This document shows positions 1 through 11,900 of a stretch of DNA of 64,000 bases, piece after piece. The notes beneath the pieces were generated by a model that saw nothing but the letters and a program-made list of their open reading frames with translations, did not search any database and had not been told where the DNA came from. This DNA comes from Nansenia antarctica (taxonomy: Eukaryota; Chordata; Actinopteri; Argentiniformes; Microstomatidae). Numbering within the stretch: position 1 is the first letter of the stretch; every line of letters begins with the position of its first letter. The translations under genes were made by a program, and so were the position numbers. The stretch is taken from positions 5,634,165 to 5,698,164 of the forward strand of contig OZ022358.1 in the NCBI GenBank assembly GCA_963989245.1, in the 5' to 3' direction.

Positions 1-190
1 CTGGTAGATTTTCCTCGTTCTTCTAGCATGTTTGACTACTAATGGCCTCTGGCCCGAGCAGAGAATATCTTTCTTGCGATGACTGATGGATACATGATTC
101 ACTTATATGACTTAGACAAATGTATTTGTTGTAAGTCGCTTTGGATAAAGGCGTCTGCTAAATGCCAAAAATGTAAACGTAAATATAAAT
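1..190 (+). mobile_element. 3' tail of an L2-type LINE or SINE
   Basis: The segment ends in the motif GTCGCTTTGGATAAAGGCGT followed by TGCTAAATGCCAAAAATGTAA, the widespread 3' tail of fish L2-mobilised elements. Related copies in this window lie at 1885-2228, 10150-10548, 43545-43620 and 62130-62325. No coding capacity remains. From 190 to 478 the sequence is AT-rich and probably holds the 5' flank or 5' UTR of the transporter gene that starts at 479. Confidence 0.6.
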
Positions 191-478
191 ATGTTTTTTG
201 AGCTTCCATTTATTACAGTTATTACGGTATTATTTTTTAAAAAGCAAACAAACAACCATCTGTTGTTTTTTTTCTTTCACAGGTAGCTGTCAAAGAATCA
301 TCAGCATTAGTGCAACATTCATTTGTTGGATCTCTTTTGCTCTTTTTCTCATTTTTATTCACTGGCTAGTTAGAAGTTTTGCAGAGAAAGGCTGAAGAGG
401 AGGATCGTCCAGTTTCAGTAGCATCAAGCCCCCCCTTTTTTGTTGTTTTAATCCCAGCTCTGGTTGCCTTTCTCCGCC

Positions 479-3400
479 ATGGCCTTTGCAGACCTCCTGG
501 AACAGGTGGGCAGTATGGGCCGTTTCCAGGCCCTGCACGTCACCCTGCTCTGTATGCCCATCTTAATGATGGCCAGTCACAACCTCCTGCAGAACTTTGT
601 AGCCTCGGTGCCCCCCCATTACTGCAGCTCCCACAAGAACCTCTCTCTATCTCACCTGAGCCCAGAGGAGGCACAGCTCCTCACTGTGCCACTGAACAAG
701 CATGGCAGGCCGGAGCAGTGCCAGCGCTATGTCGCCCCCCAGTGGCATCTCCTGGCATTGAATAGGACCTCCAGTCAAGAGGAGGAGAGAGCCTCTGTGG
801 ATGCTGGTGGATCTGGGAACCCCTCAGACGCAGAGCTGCAGGGATGTACTGATGGATGGAAGTACAACATGACTGAGATGACCACCACAATCATCTCTGA
901 TGTACTGTATGACTGACTAACCATAGTAGATAATATAAACGTTTCACATTTATTTAGTGTTTCTATGTGCCCATGGTAACATCACCTGTTTGTAGACCTC
1001 AGAGAGGTAACAAAAACAATGTGAATAATTCGACCTGTGTACATCTACGAATTATTTGGCGTAAATTCAATCAATCAAACCTTGCAGATAAAGGGTTTCC
1101 AGGATAACACAAAAACATGATTGTACTTGCGCTGAAATGATACTGTAAATGTAATATGTGTTTCAATGTGTCTCAACAAAACAATGTTTACAGACACGGT
1201 GTTTAGCTAAAACAATGTAACAGTAGCTTCATTTCATAATGAAGGTGCGTATGTTTTAGCTATCCGGGAAACCTGTTTTCTACAATGGATGTGGGGTCTA
1301 TGTTACAAACAACAAAATGTATTTTCTCTTTTTCGTTTATCAGTGGGACTTGGTCTGTGATCTTCGCTCACTAAAGCAGATGGGACAAACCATCTATATG
1401 GGAGGGGTGCTTGTGGGATCTGTACTCTTTGGGGGACTGTCAGACAGGTGCCAATAATGTTTCCTATTGGATAGATCCTCAGAAGTTTGCCAATCAGTAT
1501 TCTTCTACTTTGTTTGATCCTTTTGGTAGCTGTTCACTATTTTGTATTGCTCTCTTACATTGTTTTGATTTCAACATAATCATCCTGCAAATATCTCTGA
1601 ACAGGCAATACCACTGTTGCAAAGGCAAACTATGAGGCGGTTAATAACATAAGGAGACACATGATTGGTCCCCTTGGTGTCCTCTCTGTCCTCACCGTAA
1701 CTCCCTCATCAGATTTGGACGGCGTTACCTGCTGCTGCTAGCTAACCTGATGATGGCGGTGGGAGGGACATGTGGAGCCTTCTCTAACTCCTTCTCTGTC
1801 TTCATCTTCTTCCGCTTCATCTGTGGCATGGCCCTGTCAGGCCTGGTGCTCAACTCCTTCTCCCTGAGTAAGTTGGAGGGTGTGGTGGAGACATCTACTG
1901 CCCCCTAGCACTGCGTCTCCTGAAGACACCCGCTTTTCCCCTTTACTGTGTCCCCTAAAACTTCTATTGCCCCCCTTGTACTGTTTCTCTGTTTCTCCTG
2001 TGTCTAAAAAAAAGAAATAATAAAAAAGTCTAGGTTTAGAAGAAGGTGATAGAAGAAGGTTTTTCCTTCTATCACAGAGACTGCCAATGGCCCCGGGCCT
2101 GAGCTGGATTACTCTTCCTGCTACGACTGGTGGATTGATGATTCACTTGCTTAGTCAAATGTATTGATTGTACTGTAAGTCGCTTTGGAATAAGGCGTCT
2201 GCTAAATGCCAAAAATGTGAATGTAAATGGTGAGAATGTGGTTTGATGCCTGGTGAGGAACACTGAGCTACTTACCTATTACACTGTGTCATAAACCCCT
2301 CTCCTTTAGTTGTGGAGTGGATTCCAACACGTGTCCGAACAGTCGTGGGCACTGGGACAGGCTACTGCTATACGACGGGTCAGCTGATCTTAGCAGTAGT
2401 GGCCTACTTTATTCGGGACTGGCGCTGGTTAATGTTGGCTGTCTCCCTGCCTTTCTACATCTCCTTCCTCTACTCATGGTGAGAGAAAGAGGAGGAGCTG
2501 CCATGACAGTCAAATGTTTATTATATTTGTAATTTATAATGCGTTTTTTTTTTAAGCTGAATTAAAACTCAAAACATGTCAACATGAAGAATCAACATTA
2601 AAAAAAAGATGTTTGGACATCTTTGAGGCATTTGCGAGACTTAATTTGTAGTGAGTAACGATATCGTTTGTGCAGGTGGTTTCTGGAGTCTGCAAGATGG
2701 TTGGTCCTAAATAGAAAGTCTGAACAAGCCGTAAAAAATCTCAAAACTGTGGCTCGAATCAACGGACGCCACGAAGAGGGGGACAAACTTGACCTTGAGG
2801 TAAGGGACTGTGTGTCAGTGTGTATGGGTGTGTGTATTCCTGAATGACATGTAAACCAGCCATATGAGTATGACTTTTTAATTGTATGAAATCGACTTTA
2901 GAATGTGTGTTAACAACACTGTATCTATCTGTGTCTAGATGCTGCAGGAGTCCATGAAAAAGGAGATGTCCTGTTCACAGGGCTCCTACTCCGCCCTGGA
3001 CCTGGTCCGCACCCGCAGCATGAGGAACATCACCATCTGTCTAAGCGCTGTCTGGTCTGTCTCCTCTGCCTGCATGCATGCCACTGTGATGCCTCATTAA
3101 GTCATTCTCAATCAAATGATCATGACCCCCAAAGGTAAACTGTGATATTCCTCAAGGTTCTCGACCAGCTTCGCCTACTACGGCCTGTCGATGGATCTGC
3201 AGAAGTTCGGAGTGGACATCTACCTGATTCAAGTGATTTTCGGAGCAGTGGACATCCCCGCCAAAGTAGTTGTTACCGTGTCGATGAGTATGCTTGGCCG
3301 GAGGCTCTCACAGTGTGGTGCCCTCGTACTGTCTGGAGTCACCATTCTGATCAACCTGCTGGTGCCCTATGGTGAGGGTGTGCTATTGAGTGCATATTGA

Positions 3401-4363
3401 GGGTGTGGTTGTGCTATTTTCTAACGCTTTATTACTGTGCAGACAAACAGACCGTGCGCACCTGTCTAGCTGTGCTGGGTAAGGGATGCCTGGCCGCTTC
3501 CTTCAACTGCTGCTACCTTTACTCTGGGGAGCTGTACCCCACGGTTGTTCGGTAATGTGGAACTACCAGTTTCTCACTTTATCTTCACCTCTGTTCCCTG
3601 TGTCCTTTTAATAATCCTTTTAATAATTTCATTGAGACTTATTTAATTCACCAACATGTATTCATTTGGTCAAACGGATAGTTTGACTAAAAATAAAATT
3701 AAACAAAAACTGCTGTCAATGACAGTTTATCTAGTTGTAGCATGATCTTACTGTGACCTGATGATGGTAACAATTACTATCAACGACCAAAATCTATTCT
3801 GTGTTTGATGGATCTGGACATTATTTTCTGTGCCCCAGGCAGAGTGGCATGGGCTGGGTGGCCATGATGGCTCGTCTTGGAGCGATGGTGGCCCCCATGG
3901 TGCTGCTCTCTGGGGAGGCTGTGACGTGGCTGCCAGGTTTGATCTATGGTGGAGCTCCAATCCTAAGTGGACTGTTTGCTTACTTTCTCCCGGAGACTGT
4001 GGGTGAACCACTGCCAGACACCATCCAGGATGTGGAAAATAGGTAAGAGGAGCCGTAGAATTCTGCCCTTACGTGTAGCAAGGGAAAAGTACTCACAAAT
4101 GGAAATATCTACAACTATCTAAAGGTTGTGAGAGTGAAACGTCATGTTTGTATATATATCAATAATTTGAAAGTAAAACGTGTATGTAACAATCCCAGAT
4201 TGCCCCTTTAAGGGAGCACCTCTTCTCTTGTTGTTTGATCTACAACTCTATAATTGATGTTCTTTCATTCAGGGATTCTGAAAAAAGCCACAGTACCTCA
4301 AACAAGAAGGAGGAGCTTGTCATGAAGGACACCAATAATTCCTTGCTAAAGGAGTCTGCCTGA
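479..4363 (+). CDS. slc22a6: Organic anion transporter, SLC22A6/SLC22A8-like (OAT1/OAT3 type), 10 exons
   Basis: Major facilitator superfamily exchanger that brings organic anions across the plasma membrane in exchange for dicarboxylates (family knowledge). Coding exons by GT-AG sites and phase: 479-901, 1344-1447, 1713-1867, 2310-2478, 2676-2799, 2939-3054, 3157-3371, 3443-3551, 3839-4042, 4273-4363. They total 1710 nt, 569 aa plus stop, the usual length. The start MAFADLLEQVGSMGRFQ is the typical OAT N-terminus. The large extracellular loop after TM1 carries N-glycosylation sequons (NRTS, NMTE). The MFS signature GGLSDRFGRR lies at residues 171-180 across the exon 2/3 junction. The C-terminal tail is charged. 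Intron 3 contains an L2-type LINE tail. No frame breaks are seen. Fish have several slc22a6/a8-related genes, so the exact paralogue is uncertain; the family is not. Confidence 0.92.
1885..2228 (+). mobile_element. 5'-truncated L2-type LINE 3' end in transporter intron 3
   Basis: This 340-bp block contains C-rich LINE 3' UTR sequence, a short A-rich stretch near 2007-2030, and the shared tail ending TGCTAAATGCCAAAAATG. It is nearly the same as the block at 10150-10548, including the segment CTATCACAGAGACTGCCAAT. It lies inside intron 3 of the transporter, about 80 bp before exon 4, and leaves both splice sites intact. Confidence 0.6.
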
Positions 4364-4817
4364 GGACTCCACACCACGTTCATCAAATGTTACTGACCTT
4401 GTCTGCAGTCCAGTGTAAATATACTGCTTTTGCTCTAAAAAGAAATGTAAGACTAATAGGTCTTCTGGAGTAGGAGAGAATGACCAAGTCTAAACTATAG
4501 TTATAGCTTCTGGTGATTTTTATTTTGGGGATAAAATTTGAATTTGGAAGTTGGATAGAGTTGGATGTCTTTGGTCCAATATAGAATTAGCTTTTGTATT
4601 TCTTACATATACATTATCTGCAAGTGGATGATTGCACGGATTGTGTATTCCAACTACTCAATCATTTTGCTCTTTTTCCATCTTTCTATGCTCCAAGTTC
4701 ATATATTTTATATATTGATTAAAAATGTAATTCTGTGAAAATTAACTATTGCCTGAAAGTCTTTCACTTATATAGCCCACTAGGATTGTGTCCACACACA
4801 CGGACACACAAGGACAC

Positions 4818-4875
<58 letters not shown>

Positions 4876-5277
4876 ACACATTGATTGATTGATTGAAAAC
4901 TTTATTAGAAGATTTGCAGAAGTAGGTACATGAAAGTACATATTACATACAAGGTCAACTAACAGGATAAAAACCCAAGAAAGCCACTGGCTTATTTCAA
5001 TTGGGGTCCTTGATTCTCAATTCATCGTTACATGTAAGACAGACAAAAAAAACCTAGTACTATCTACAAGATAATACAGACAAATAACTAGTACTATCTA
5101 CAAGATAAACATACATCCATCATGGGAAGAACAATACAACAAAACATAAGGTATGTACAGCGGGTAGGACAGGGTGGGGACATACACCACAGGTGGGGGC
5201 GGGGGACAAAACACAAAGTATGTACAGTGGGTAGTTCGGGTCTTTTAATCTGATTTTTGATTTAGAGGGTCCAGTTA

Positions 5278-5336
<59 letters not shown>

Positions 5337-5970
5337 TTCAAATATTTACACAGGGATCAGTAAAAAGTCAAACTCAAAATTATACCATACAAATTAACTA
5401 AAATTATAGCATACTTGTATAGTGTAAATGGACTGACTTATATATATGAATATTACAGCTACCATTTGAGACAGATATGTTTTGTATTGTATGGAGCTAG
5501 GGTTGCCATTTAAGATGTTTCTATATCAATAGGACTGGATAAATAAAGGACAGATGGAAAACTATGATAGACTATGAGACCAGAAATGTTGAATATGAAT
5601 CATGCTCTTCTATGGAGCCATTTAGTTTAATTCTGGTTTAGTTTATTTTCACAAATAGAAAGACACAATTGTTACAGTTAAAAACAACAATACAGGATGT
5701 GCAGGAAGGCGACTCACTAATTCCACCTAGTGGATGAACACCACTGTGGCCAAAACTGTTACCATTACTCACACTTCTATTTTCAGAAATGCACCATGCA
5801 CTTATTTTGTTTACTTGGATTTGGTGTTTGTGTTGGCACCAATAAAGGAAATGTCATGTATTTTCTAAATGTGAATGTGACAAACAAATGATTTTACACC
5901 AATTGTGATACTAATGCCTCAATGTCCTATTGATATATTTTGGACAATATTTAGGACCTTGATGTCCTGG
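4364..5970. other. Transporter 3' flank with two CA microsatellites; no gene seen
   Basis: The first several hundred bases after the stop at 4363 are AT-rich and probably contain the 3' UTR. Dinucleotide CA arrays occur at about 4796-4880 and 5279-5333. The stretch 4883-5060 looks like an old LINE 3' UTR. No ORF here resembles a known protein; the minus-strand frame through the CA array is a low-complexity artefact. Confidence 0.5.
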
Positions 5971-6124
5971 GGGGTATTCCATCAACGTCGCTAGAGAAAA
6001 ATCGAGGCTTATTTTGCTAAATCTCGCGAGATTTATATTTTTAAAAACAGGCTTATTTTGATAAATCGAGACTAACCCAAAATAAGCCTGGGTTTTCCTT
6101 TAGCGACTTTGATGGAATACCCCC
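5971..6124. mobile_element. Small palindromic MITE (154 bp)
   Basis: The two ends are inverted repeats: it begins GGGGTATTCCATCAACGTCG and ends with the near reverse complement CGACTTTGATGGAATACCCC. The interior also contains inverted AAATAAGCCT-type motifs. With no coding capacity and compact terminal inverted repeats, it fits a non-autonomous DNA transposon. The superfamily cannot be fixed because the target duplication is unclear (possibly CTG). Confidence 0.65.
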
Positions 6125-6462
6125 TGTTCCCATTCAACAAACAGTATGTTGTGTCACACAACTTGTGTGTGTATGGAGGCCAAATTAGGCCAAATTAGTA
6201 AAACATCTGCCTGTCCTTTTCCATGTTGCAGCCTATATTCATAATGTTATAACGTCAAAAACTAAATTTTACTCGAACAGTAAATTCTACTAATTTTCTC
6301 AACAACAAAAAAAAGATTATATTTCTATGTTTTGAAAACGATCAGAGATAAACATATTGACAACTACAACTCCCATGAAACACCTCGGTTAACCCAGGAA
6401 CAGCACCTCAAATCCCTCCGCCGCCACCTTCCTCCTCTCACATTCGCTCCCACACAGCAGAC

Positions 6463-7319
6463 ATGTCTGGACTCCTCAGAACCATCGCTGCCCGCACTGC
6501 CCCTGCCGTGCGTGGACCCGCAACCACCCGCAATGTCTTCACCAGACCGGCCAAAGACCCTCTCGGACCTGCCGTAAGTAACCTCGTTTAGATAATAATA
6601 ACACCGGCCACAGAATGTCCCTGTCTAAGGGTTAGGGTTAGCTTAGCTTAGCGCCATTGATGCTACGCCAGCCATGTTGCTAGCTGGATAGCTGATTCAA
6701 CAGCAGTCTGTCTGTCTGTCAGCGAAACTTACACGCTGAAATAAAATTATTACCTACCTCCGTTATTCATACAGGCGAACAAACACTAATACTAGGCAAT
6801 ACATTTGGATAATTAGCTATGGTCTTCTTGACTTTCGTTATCGAACATGGGCTAGCTAGCTAGAGTTGAAGCTGGATCGGAAGGTCACATTAGCTTGTAG
6901 CTAAGCGGTAGGTGGGTGTCATCAAGGTCCAATGTTGTTCCTGGTTGTCTCTGGAACTGCAGTGGGCTGTCAACCGCATGACTACCGCAAAATGCTCTAT
7001 TAATAATGTAATGACATAATTCGAACATGGATCTTAAGTATACAAATGTCTAGCTGACTAAAAAAAAAAAAATGCATTACAGCAATGTCATTTTATAATA
7101 ATTTTATACTGTATATTTCTATGTATTTTGTAACTGTTTTTAAATGTGTTGTTGTACGGCGACCTTGAGTGCCATGAAAGGCGCCTTATAAAATAAATGT
7201 ATTATTATTATTATTTTCTGCAGGAGACGGTGATTGGCTTGGGGATGTTCGCATTGGCCATCCTGGGACCTTCTGGTTGGATTCTTGCCAACCTCGAGTC
7301 CTACAAGAACAAAGACTGA
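6463..7319 (+). CDS. cox8a: Cytochrome c oxidase subunit 8A precursor, 2 exons
   Basis: Nuclear-encoded small subunit of respiratory complex IV in the inner mitochondrial membrane. Exon 1 is 6463-6573 (37 codons, starting MSGLLRTIAARTAPAVRG) and exon 2 is 7224-7319, joined in phase 0 to give 68 aa. The N-terminus is rich in Arg, Ala and Ser with no acidic residue, as expected for an import presequence. It is followed by the TRPAKD motif at the mature start. Exon 2 encodes one membrane helix with the family hallmark LAILGPSGWIL and the short tail ESYKNKD. Donor GTAAGT and acceptor TTTTCTGCAG are strong. The 3' UTR (about 7320-7700) has a second, inverted copy at 49380-49640. Confidence 0.93.
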
Positions 7320-7730
7320 GACGTCACACTTACTACAACACCCACCTGGGACCATAACTTCAAGAAATCCTGTCTCTCAAACATCGTGGAACAAGTCCTT
7401 AACTACCTCCGTAGCTAGTTTACTGTTCTGACTTCACTCCAGTTACCAACTTTTAAAGACTCTGCCAGAAATATGGCCGCACAAAAGCAGAACTTATTAA
7501 TTGAAATTGACATCCTATTCTCAATAGGGAGCATGTTACAATGATATTAAAAACCTATTTAAACTGAAAGGTTTTGTGTGGGAGTCAGTGTACTTGTTTT
7601 GTCAATTGTTTTATACTTGTTATTGTCAATGATGACGCCTGCCAAGCATATATTCTCATCATTTGTGTACTGCTGTTTTCATTAACTGGCTGACATAAAT
7701 CCAAAGTATACAGACACTAATTGTTAAAGT

Positions 7731-7951
7731 AAATGGTAAAATGGACTGACTTATATAGCGCTTTATTCCAAAGTGCTTTACAATGGCCTCATTCACACAC
7801 CAATGGCGGCAAGCTACCATGCAAGGCGCCGGCCCGCTCATTGGGAGCAATTTGGTTGTAAGTGTCTTGCCCAAGGATACTTCGACATGTGGCCAGCCGG
7901 GGCTCGAACCGCCGATCTGCCAACCTTGCAATCATTAGATGCTCCCAAGTG
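7731..7951 (-). mobile_element. tRNA-derived SINE (family 1)
   Basis: Read on the minus strand, this has a tRNA-like promoter box GGTTCGAGCCCCGGCTGGCC, a body with GAGCGGGCCGGCGCCTTGCA and the tail GCGCTATATAAGT followed by CAGTCCATTTACC. The same element recurs at 8608-8836 (+), 11290-11548 (-), 20515-20729 (+), 22233-22493 (-) and 37169-37422 (+). This copy has interrupted the cox8a 3' flank: the inverted paralogue near 49.3 kb lacks it. Confidence 0.75.
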
Positions 7952-8607
7952 AACAGTTGATCAAAATTATACTGTTTGATTTTGCTCTGCCCTTCAGATT
8001 CTGTCCAGTAAAAATACAAACCACATCTCTGCAATTTCACATACTGCTACTGCAACCAAGATAATAGAATCCCACATGTATATAACAGTGTTTTTAAAGG
8101 GGAACATAATTAAAACATCATCATTATATTCTGAAGAACTAGCCACAGGACCCTTGGACCATTCCTCTATAATAGGGCAATGTGCAAGTACTCATCATGT
8201 GGTAACAACTGCAACCTTTTGGCACAGTACAATAACTACCTGTTACCAAATGTGTCTGATGGTGCTGTTGTTATAATGAATCTGACATATACAAACAAGT
8301 AATTAATTATAACCGTGTTATAATTATAACTATGTTATTACAATTTTACCATGTCATTTTCTCTGTAAATAAATAACTAGTATTTTCTGTCAAATTAAAT
8401 AAAGTGCAACCAAAGTGGACATGCAGACAAAATAAAGTTCCTAACTGTATCAAGTACATTTGATTCAGTTCTGCATTACTGGTGATAACTTACAATGTAC
8501 CCCCCAGTGTGATACAATGCACTTACTGATCTGGTAGTACACTTTCTCTGTCTCTCTAACATGTATGTAGCGGCAACATTCAGTGAACTGTAGCCTGGTC
8601 AATGTAT

Positions 8608-8836
8608 GTCAGGGCGGCTGTGGCTCAGGAGAGCGTCTAATGATCGCAAGGTTGGCAGTTAGGTGGTTCGTTCCCCGGCTGGCCACTGTCGAGGTGTGTC
8701 GACATCCAAATTGCTCCCAATGAGCGGGCCGGCGCCTTGCATGTGTGAATGTGTGTGTGAATAGGTGAATGAGAGGCCATTGTAAAGCGCTTTGGAATAA
8801 GGGGCTATATAAGTGTAGTCCATTTACTACCATTAC
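8608..8836 (+). mobile_element. tRNA-derived SINE (family 1)
   Basis: It begins with GGCGGCTGTGGCTCAGGAG, continues through a B-box-like GTTCGTTCCCCGGCTGGCC, and ends in the family tail GGGGCTATATAAGTGTAGTC. The B box is degenerate, suggesting an old copy. Confidence 0.65.
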
Positions 8837-8989
8837 CTCATTCAGCAATGTGACCATAATAAAATGTAAATAACTAACTACACATGAATCCACATGACTA
8901 TGAGATCATAGTGAGGTGTGTATATGAGGACATATATATATATACAGATAAGATAAACAGCAGAATACTTCGGGGGCCAATAGATGAAT

Positions 8990-9062
8990 GAATGAATGAA
9001 TGAATGGACTTTATTGTCATTGCTACAGTACAGGTACCAAACAACGAAATTTAGGAGGGGTG
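8990..9062 (-). repeat. LINE 3' tail with (GAAT)n
   Basis: The motif GGACTTTATTGTCATTGCTA followed by CAGTACAGGTACCAAACAAC also flanks the minus-strand LINE at 53893-54600, where it is the 3' end with its (ATTC)n tail. Here only the tail is left. Confidence 0.5.
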
Positions 9063-9177
9063 ATAGTAAGGAGTAGTACGTTGGACAAACTATTTAGTAC
9101 GACAGCGAGATATTCAAATGAGGAAACATTTCCCAGGTTCACCTGTTTGCATTGAAAGCGGTCAGAAAAGATTATAG

Positions 9178-9385
9178 CGGGGCGCTTAGGTGGCGTAGTG
9201 GATCATGCGCTGACCATGTACCGCAAGGTTCCCGGTTCGATTCCAGCCGCGGACATATCCTGCATGTCATCCCTTCTCTCTCTCTCACCCATCCTTCCTG
9301 TCATAATCTCTACTATATCTGTCATTGAAAAGAAAAAATGTGAGTGGGACTGCCCCACTCAGAAAAAATTACTTTAAAAAAAAAA
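9178..9385 (+). mobile_element. tRNA-derived SINE (family 2)
   Basis: The head resembles a tRNA gene, with an A-box-like TAGTGGATCATGCGCTGACC and a B box GGTTCGATTCC. It is followed by a body with CTCTCTCTCTCACCCATCC and a 3' part ending AAAAAATTACTTT. A minus-strand copy truncated by the window end lies at 63812-64000. The sequence continues into a non-tRNA body, so it is not a tRNA gene. Confidence 0.7.
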
Positions 9386-9608
9386 GAAAAGATTATAGCA
9401 ACACCTCCGCCTTTCTTATTTACTCTGGGTGCATCAGTAACGCTGAAGTTCAGGAGGGCTGATTCCAACAGTACAGCTGTTCTGTTGTTCATGTCGAGCC
9501 ATGTCTCTGTGAGGCTTAAAAGGTCCAGGTTGTGCTGTGTAATCAGGTCATTGATCAGGAGAGATTTATTTGATAGACCTTACATTAAACAATGCAGTCT
9601 TAATGGTT

Positions 9609-10090
9609 GCTGATGGCTGGTGTGGAGGGGGACTAGACTGCTTAGTGAGTGGTAGTAGGTTGGATTTGTCCGCTTTGGCCCAGAGGTAATTCTAACATGA
9701 ATGGGTCTAGATATACAGTATAGAAAAAGCAACAAATCTAACCTACTACCACTCACTAAGCACTCCAAGGCTGCTGGATTGTTGGAGTTCACCTTGATGT
9801 TGAGGACTGGAGAGCAGTGAATCAGAGTGTGTTGTGAATCCAGGTTATGTGATGCAAAAACAGCTACTGGCTAGAAGATGGTGCTCTCTTGAAAAGAGTA
9901 CAAGCAGAGTGCAGACTGCTAAGGAATATTTTTAAATGTATTATTATTGTTTTATTGTTTTATACTAGCACAGCCATAGGTCAAACAGGCCACTGTGTGT
10001 GTGTGTTTTTTCTTTCTCAGCACTTCCTCATAGGGCTGTCATCCTGTCATCATAGGGCAATGTACAAGTACTTATCATGTGGTAACTGAA
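9609..10090. repeat. Start of direct duplication block A (paired with about 20727-21190)
   Basis: This segment is closely similar to 20727-21190 in the same orientation, marking the left part of the tandem duplication that carries ependymin-like copies A and B. It includes a short hairpin at about 9639-9760, where TGAGTGGTAGTAGGTTGGAT is matched by its reverse complement about 70 bp later. No coding gene is seen. Confidence 0.6.
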
Positions 10091-10149
10091 ACTTTTTGGC
10101 AAAACAAGTAATTACCTTTTTTTTTAAAAAAATAACTGATAACTGAATG

Positions 10150-10548
10150 AGCTTCCCACGGCTGTCAGAACTGCAGAGTCACTACCCATCTTCTGTCGGA
10201 GACTGAAGACCCATCTCTTCAGGTTACACTTTAACTGCTCCTCCTGAGACTTCTACTGCCCCCCAGCACTGTGTCTCCTGAAGACCCCCGATCTTTCCTT
10301 AACTGTGTCCCCTAAAACTTATATTGCCCCGCTTGTACTGTTTCTCTGTTTCTCCAGTGTCTATATAATAAAAACATTTTTTTAAAAGGGTCTAGGTTTA
10401 GAAGATGGTGATAGAAGTAGATTTTTCCTTCTATCACAGAGACTGCCAATGGCCCCGGGCCTGAGCTGGATTATTGCTTAGTCAAATGTATTGAGTGTAA
10501 GTCGCTTTGGAATAAGGCGTCTGCTAAATGCCAAAAATGTCAATGTAA
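10150..10548 (+). mobile_element. 5'-truncated L2-type LINE 3' end
   Basis: The upstream part can be read as the end of a LINE reverse-transcriptase reading frame (ending LKTHLFRLHFNCSS, then stop). C-rich 3' UTR and the tail TTTGGAATAAGGCGTCTGCT follow. It replaces the 5' end of the Tc1-like relic present in full at 21335-22190, so the junction near 10549 is a nested insertion or deletion. Confidence 0.65.
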
Positions 10549-11249
10549 GAGAACAGGGTACCAATGGCGAACCTGCCAATTCTGGTGTTCTCTGGCAAAT
10601 GCCGATTGAGCTGCACAGTGGCTGTGAGCACAAGTCCCACTAGAGTACTTCAGGCCCTCATGCCACCCTCATGAAGTCTATTTCTGACAGTTCGGTCAGA
10701 AAAATGCACACGAGTAGCCCTCTGGATGTCATTTTGTAGGGCTCTGGAAGTGCTCCTCCTGTTCCTCCTTGCACAAAGGAGCAGATACTGGTCCTGCTGC
10801 TGGATTGTTGCCCTTCTACGGCCCTGTCCAGCTCTCCTCGTGTAATGGTCTTCCTGTATCTCCTCTATGCTCTTGAGACTGTGCTGGGAGACACAGCAAA
10901 CCTTCTTGTGACGGCACGTATGGATGTGCCATCCTGGAGGAGCTGGACTACCTGTGCAACCTGAATGGGCTGCAGGTACAGCCTCATGCTACCAGTAGTG
11001 ACAAGGGAACTAGCAAAATGCAAAACTAGAGGAAGATCAGTCAGGAAGGATAAGGGGAGAGAAATGGTCTGTGGCCACCACCTTTTTGGGGGTTGTCTTG
11101 CTGCTGCCTCTCCTGTCCACCTGTTGTCGCTTTCATTTGCACCAGAGCAGGTGAAATTGATTAACAATCGTTTATGCTTCCTAACTGGACAGATCGATAG
11201 CCCAGAAGTTTAATTGACTTGGTGTTATACTGTGTTATTTGAGCAGTGT
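10549..11249 (-). mobile_element. Truncated Tc1/mariner relic (copy in block A)
   Basis: Nearly identical to the element at 21335-22190 but missing its left terminus. On the minus strand the transposase helix-turn-helix region can be read at about 10865-10990 (VAQVVQLLQDGTSIRAVTRR). The right terminus GAGCAGTG remains at 11241-11248. Stops and deletions make it inactive. Confidence 0.7.
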
Positions 11250-11289
11250 ACATTTGATGCAGTTCTGCATTACTGTTGATAACTTTCAA

Positions 11290-11548
11290 TGGTAAATGGT
11301 AAATGGACTGCACTTATATAGCGCCTTTTTTTGCTGCTCCAAAGCGCTTTACAACGGCCTCTCATTCACCCATTCACACACACATTCACACACACCAATG
11401 GCGGCAAGCTGCCATGCAAGGCGCCGGCCCGCTCACTGGGAGCAATTAGGGGTTCAGTGTCTTGCCCAAGGACACTTCGACATGTGGCCAGCCGGGGCTC
11501 GAACCGCTGATCTGCCAACCTTGTGATCATTAGACGCCCCCAAGTGAA
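11290..11548 (-). mobile_element. tRNA-derived SINE (family 1)
   Basis: Full family 1 body in reverse orientation: the tail complement GGTAAATGGACTGCACTTAT is at the left and the tRNA-like box complement GGGGCTCGAACCGCTGATC at the right. The paired copy in block B is at 22233-22493, so this insertion predates the tandem duplication. Confidence 0.75.
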
Positions 11549-11800
11549 CAGTGAACAGCCCCTGTGTACCCTCAGTGTGATGCACTGCACTTACTGATCT
11601 GGTAGTACACTTTCTCTGTCTCTCTAACATTTATGTAGTGGCAACATTCTGTAAATTGTATGAATCGAGCTGTAGCCTTGTCAATGTATGTCAGAGAGCA
11701 CTTGCTCTCATTCATCAATGTGACCATAAAAAAAGCTAAATAACTAACGACACATGACTCCACATGACTGGAGTTGTGCAAGAGATCATAGTGAGGTGTG

Positions 11801-11807
11801 TATATAT
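11801..11807 (+). promoter_or_regulatory. TATA-like box of ependymin-like copy A
   Basis: TATATAT in the context GAGGTGTGTATATATGGACA lies about 95 bp before the start codon. The same context is at 22739-22745 (copy B), 37969-37975 (copy C, TATATAA) and, inverted, at 52213-52219 (pseudogene). This conservation across four copies supports a real core promoter. Confidence 0.55.
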
Positions 11808-11900
11808 GGACACCTTGGAGAGGAAGGTGTGCTAGAGGACTACTGAGAGTGAGCCAGAAGCTTCTGTTAGACCTTCATTAGACCGACTCTACTCTCCACT

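Noticed and set aside
379..765. 128-codon plus ORF overlapping the first transporter exon
   Set aside because: Shadow frame of the SLC22-type exon, which has the family N-terminus in another frame and fits the splice structure.
9178..9260. tRNA gene
   Set aside because: A and B boxes are present, but the sequence continues into a SINE body with a second copy at the right edge of the window, and no good cloverleaf is evident.
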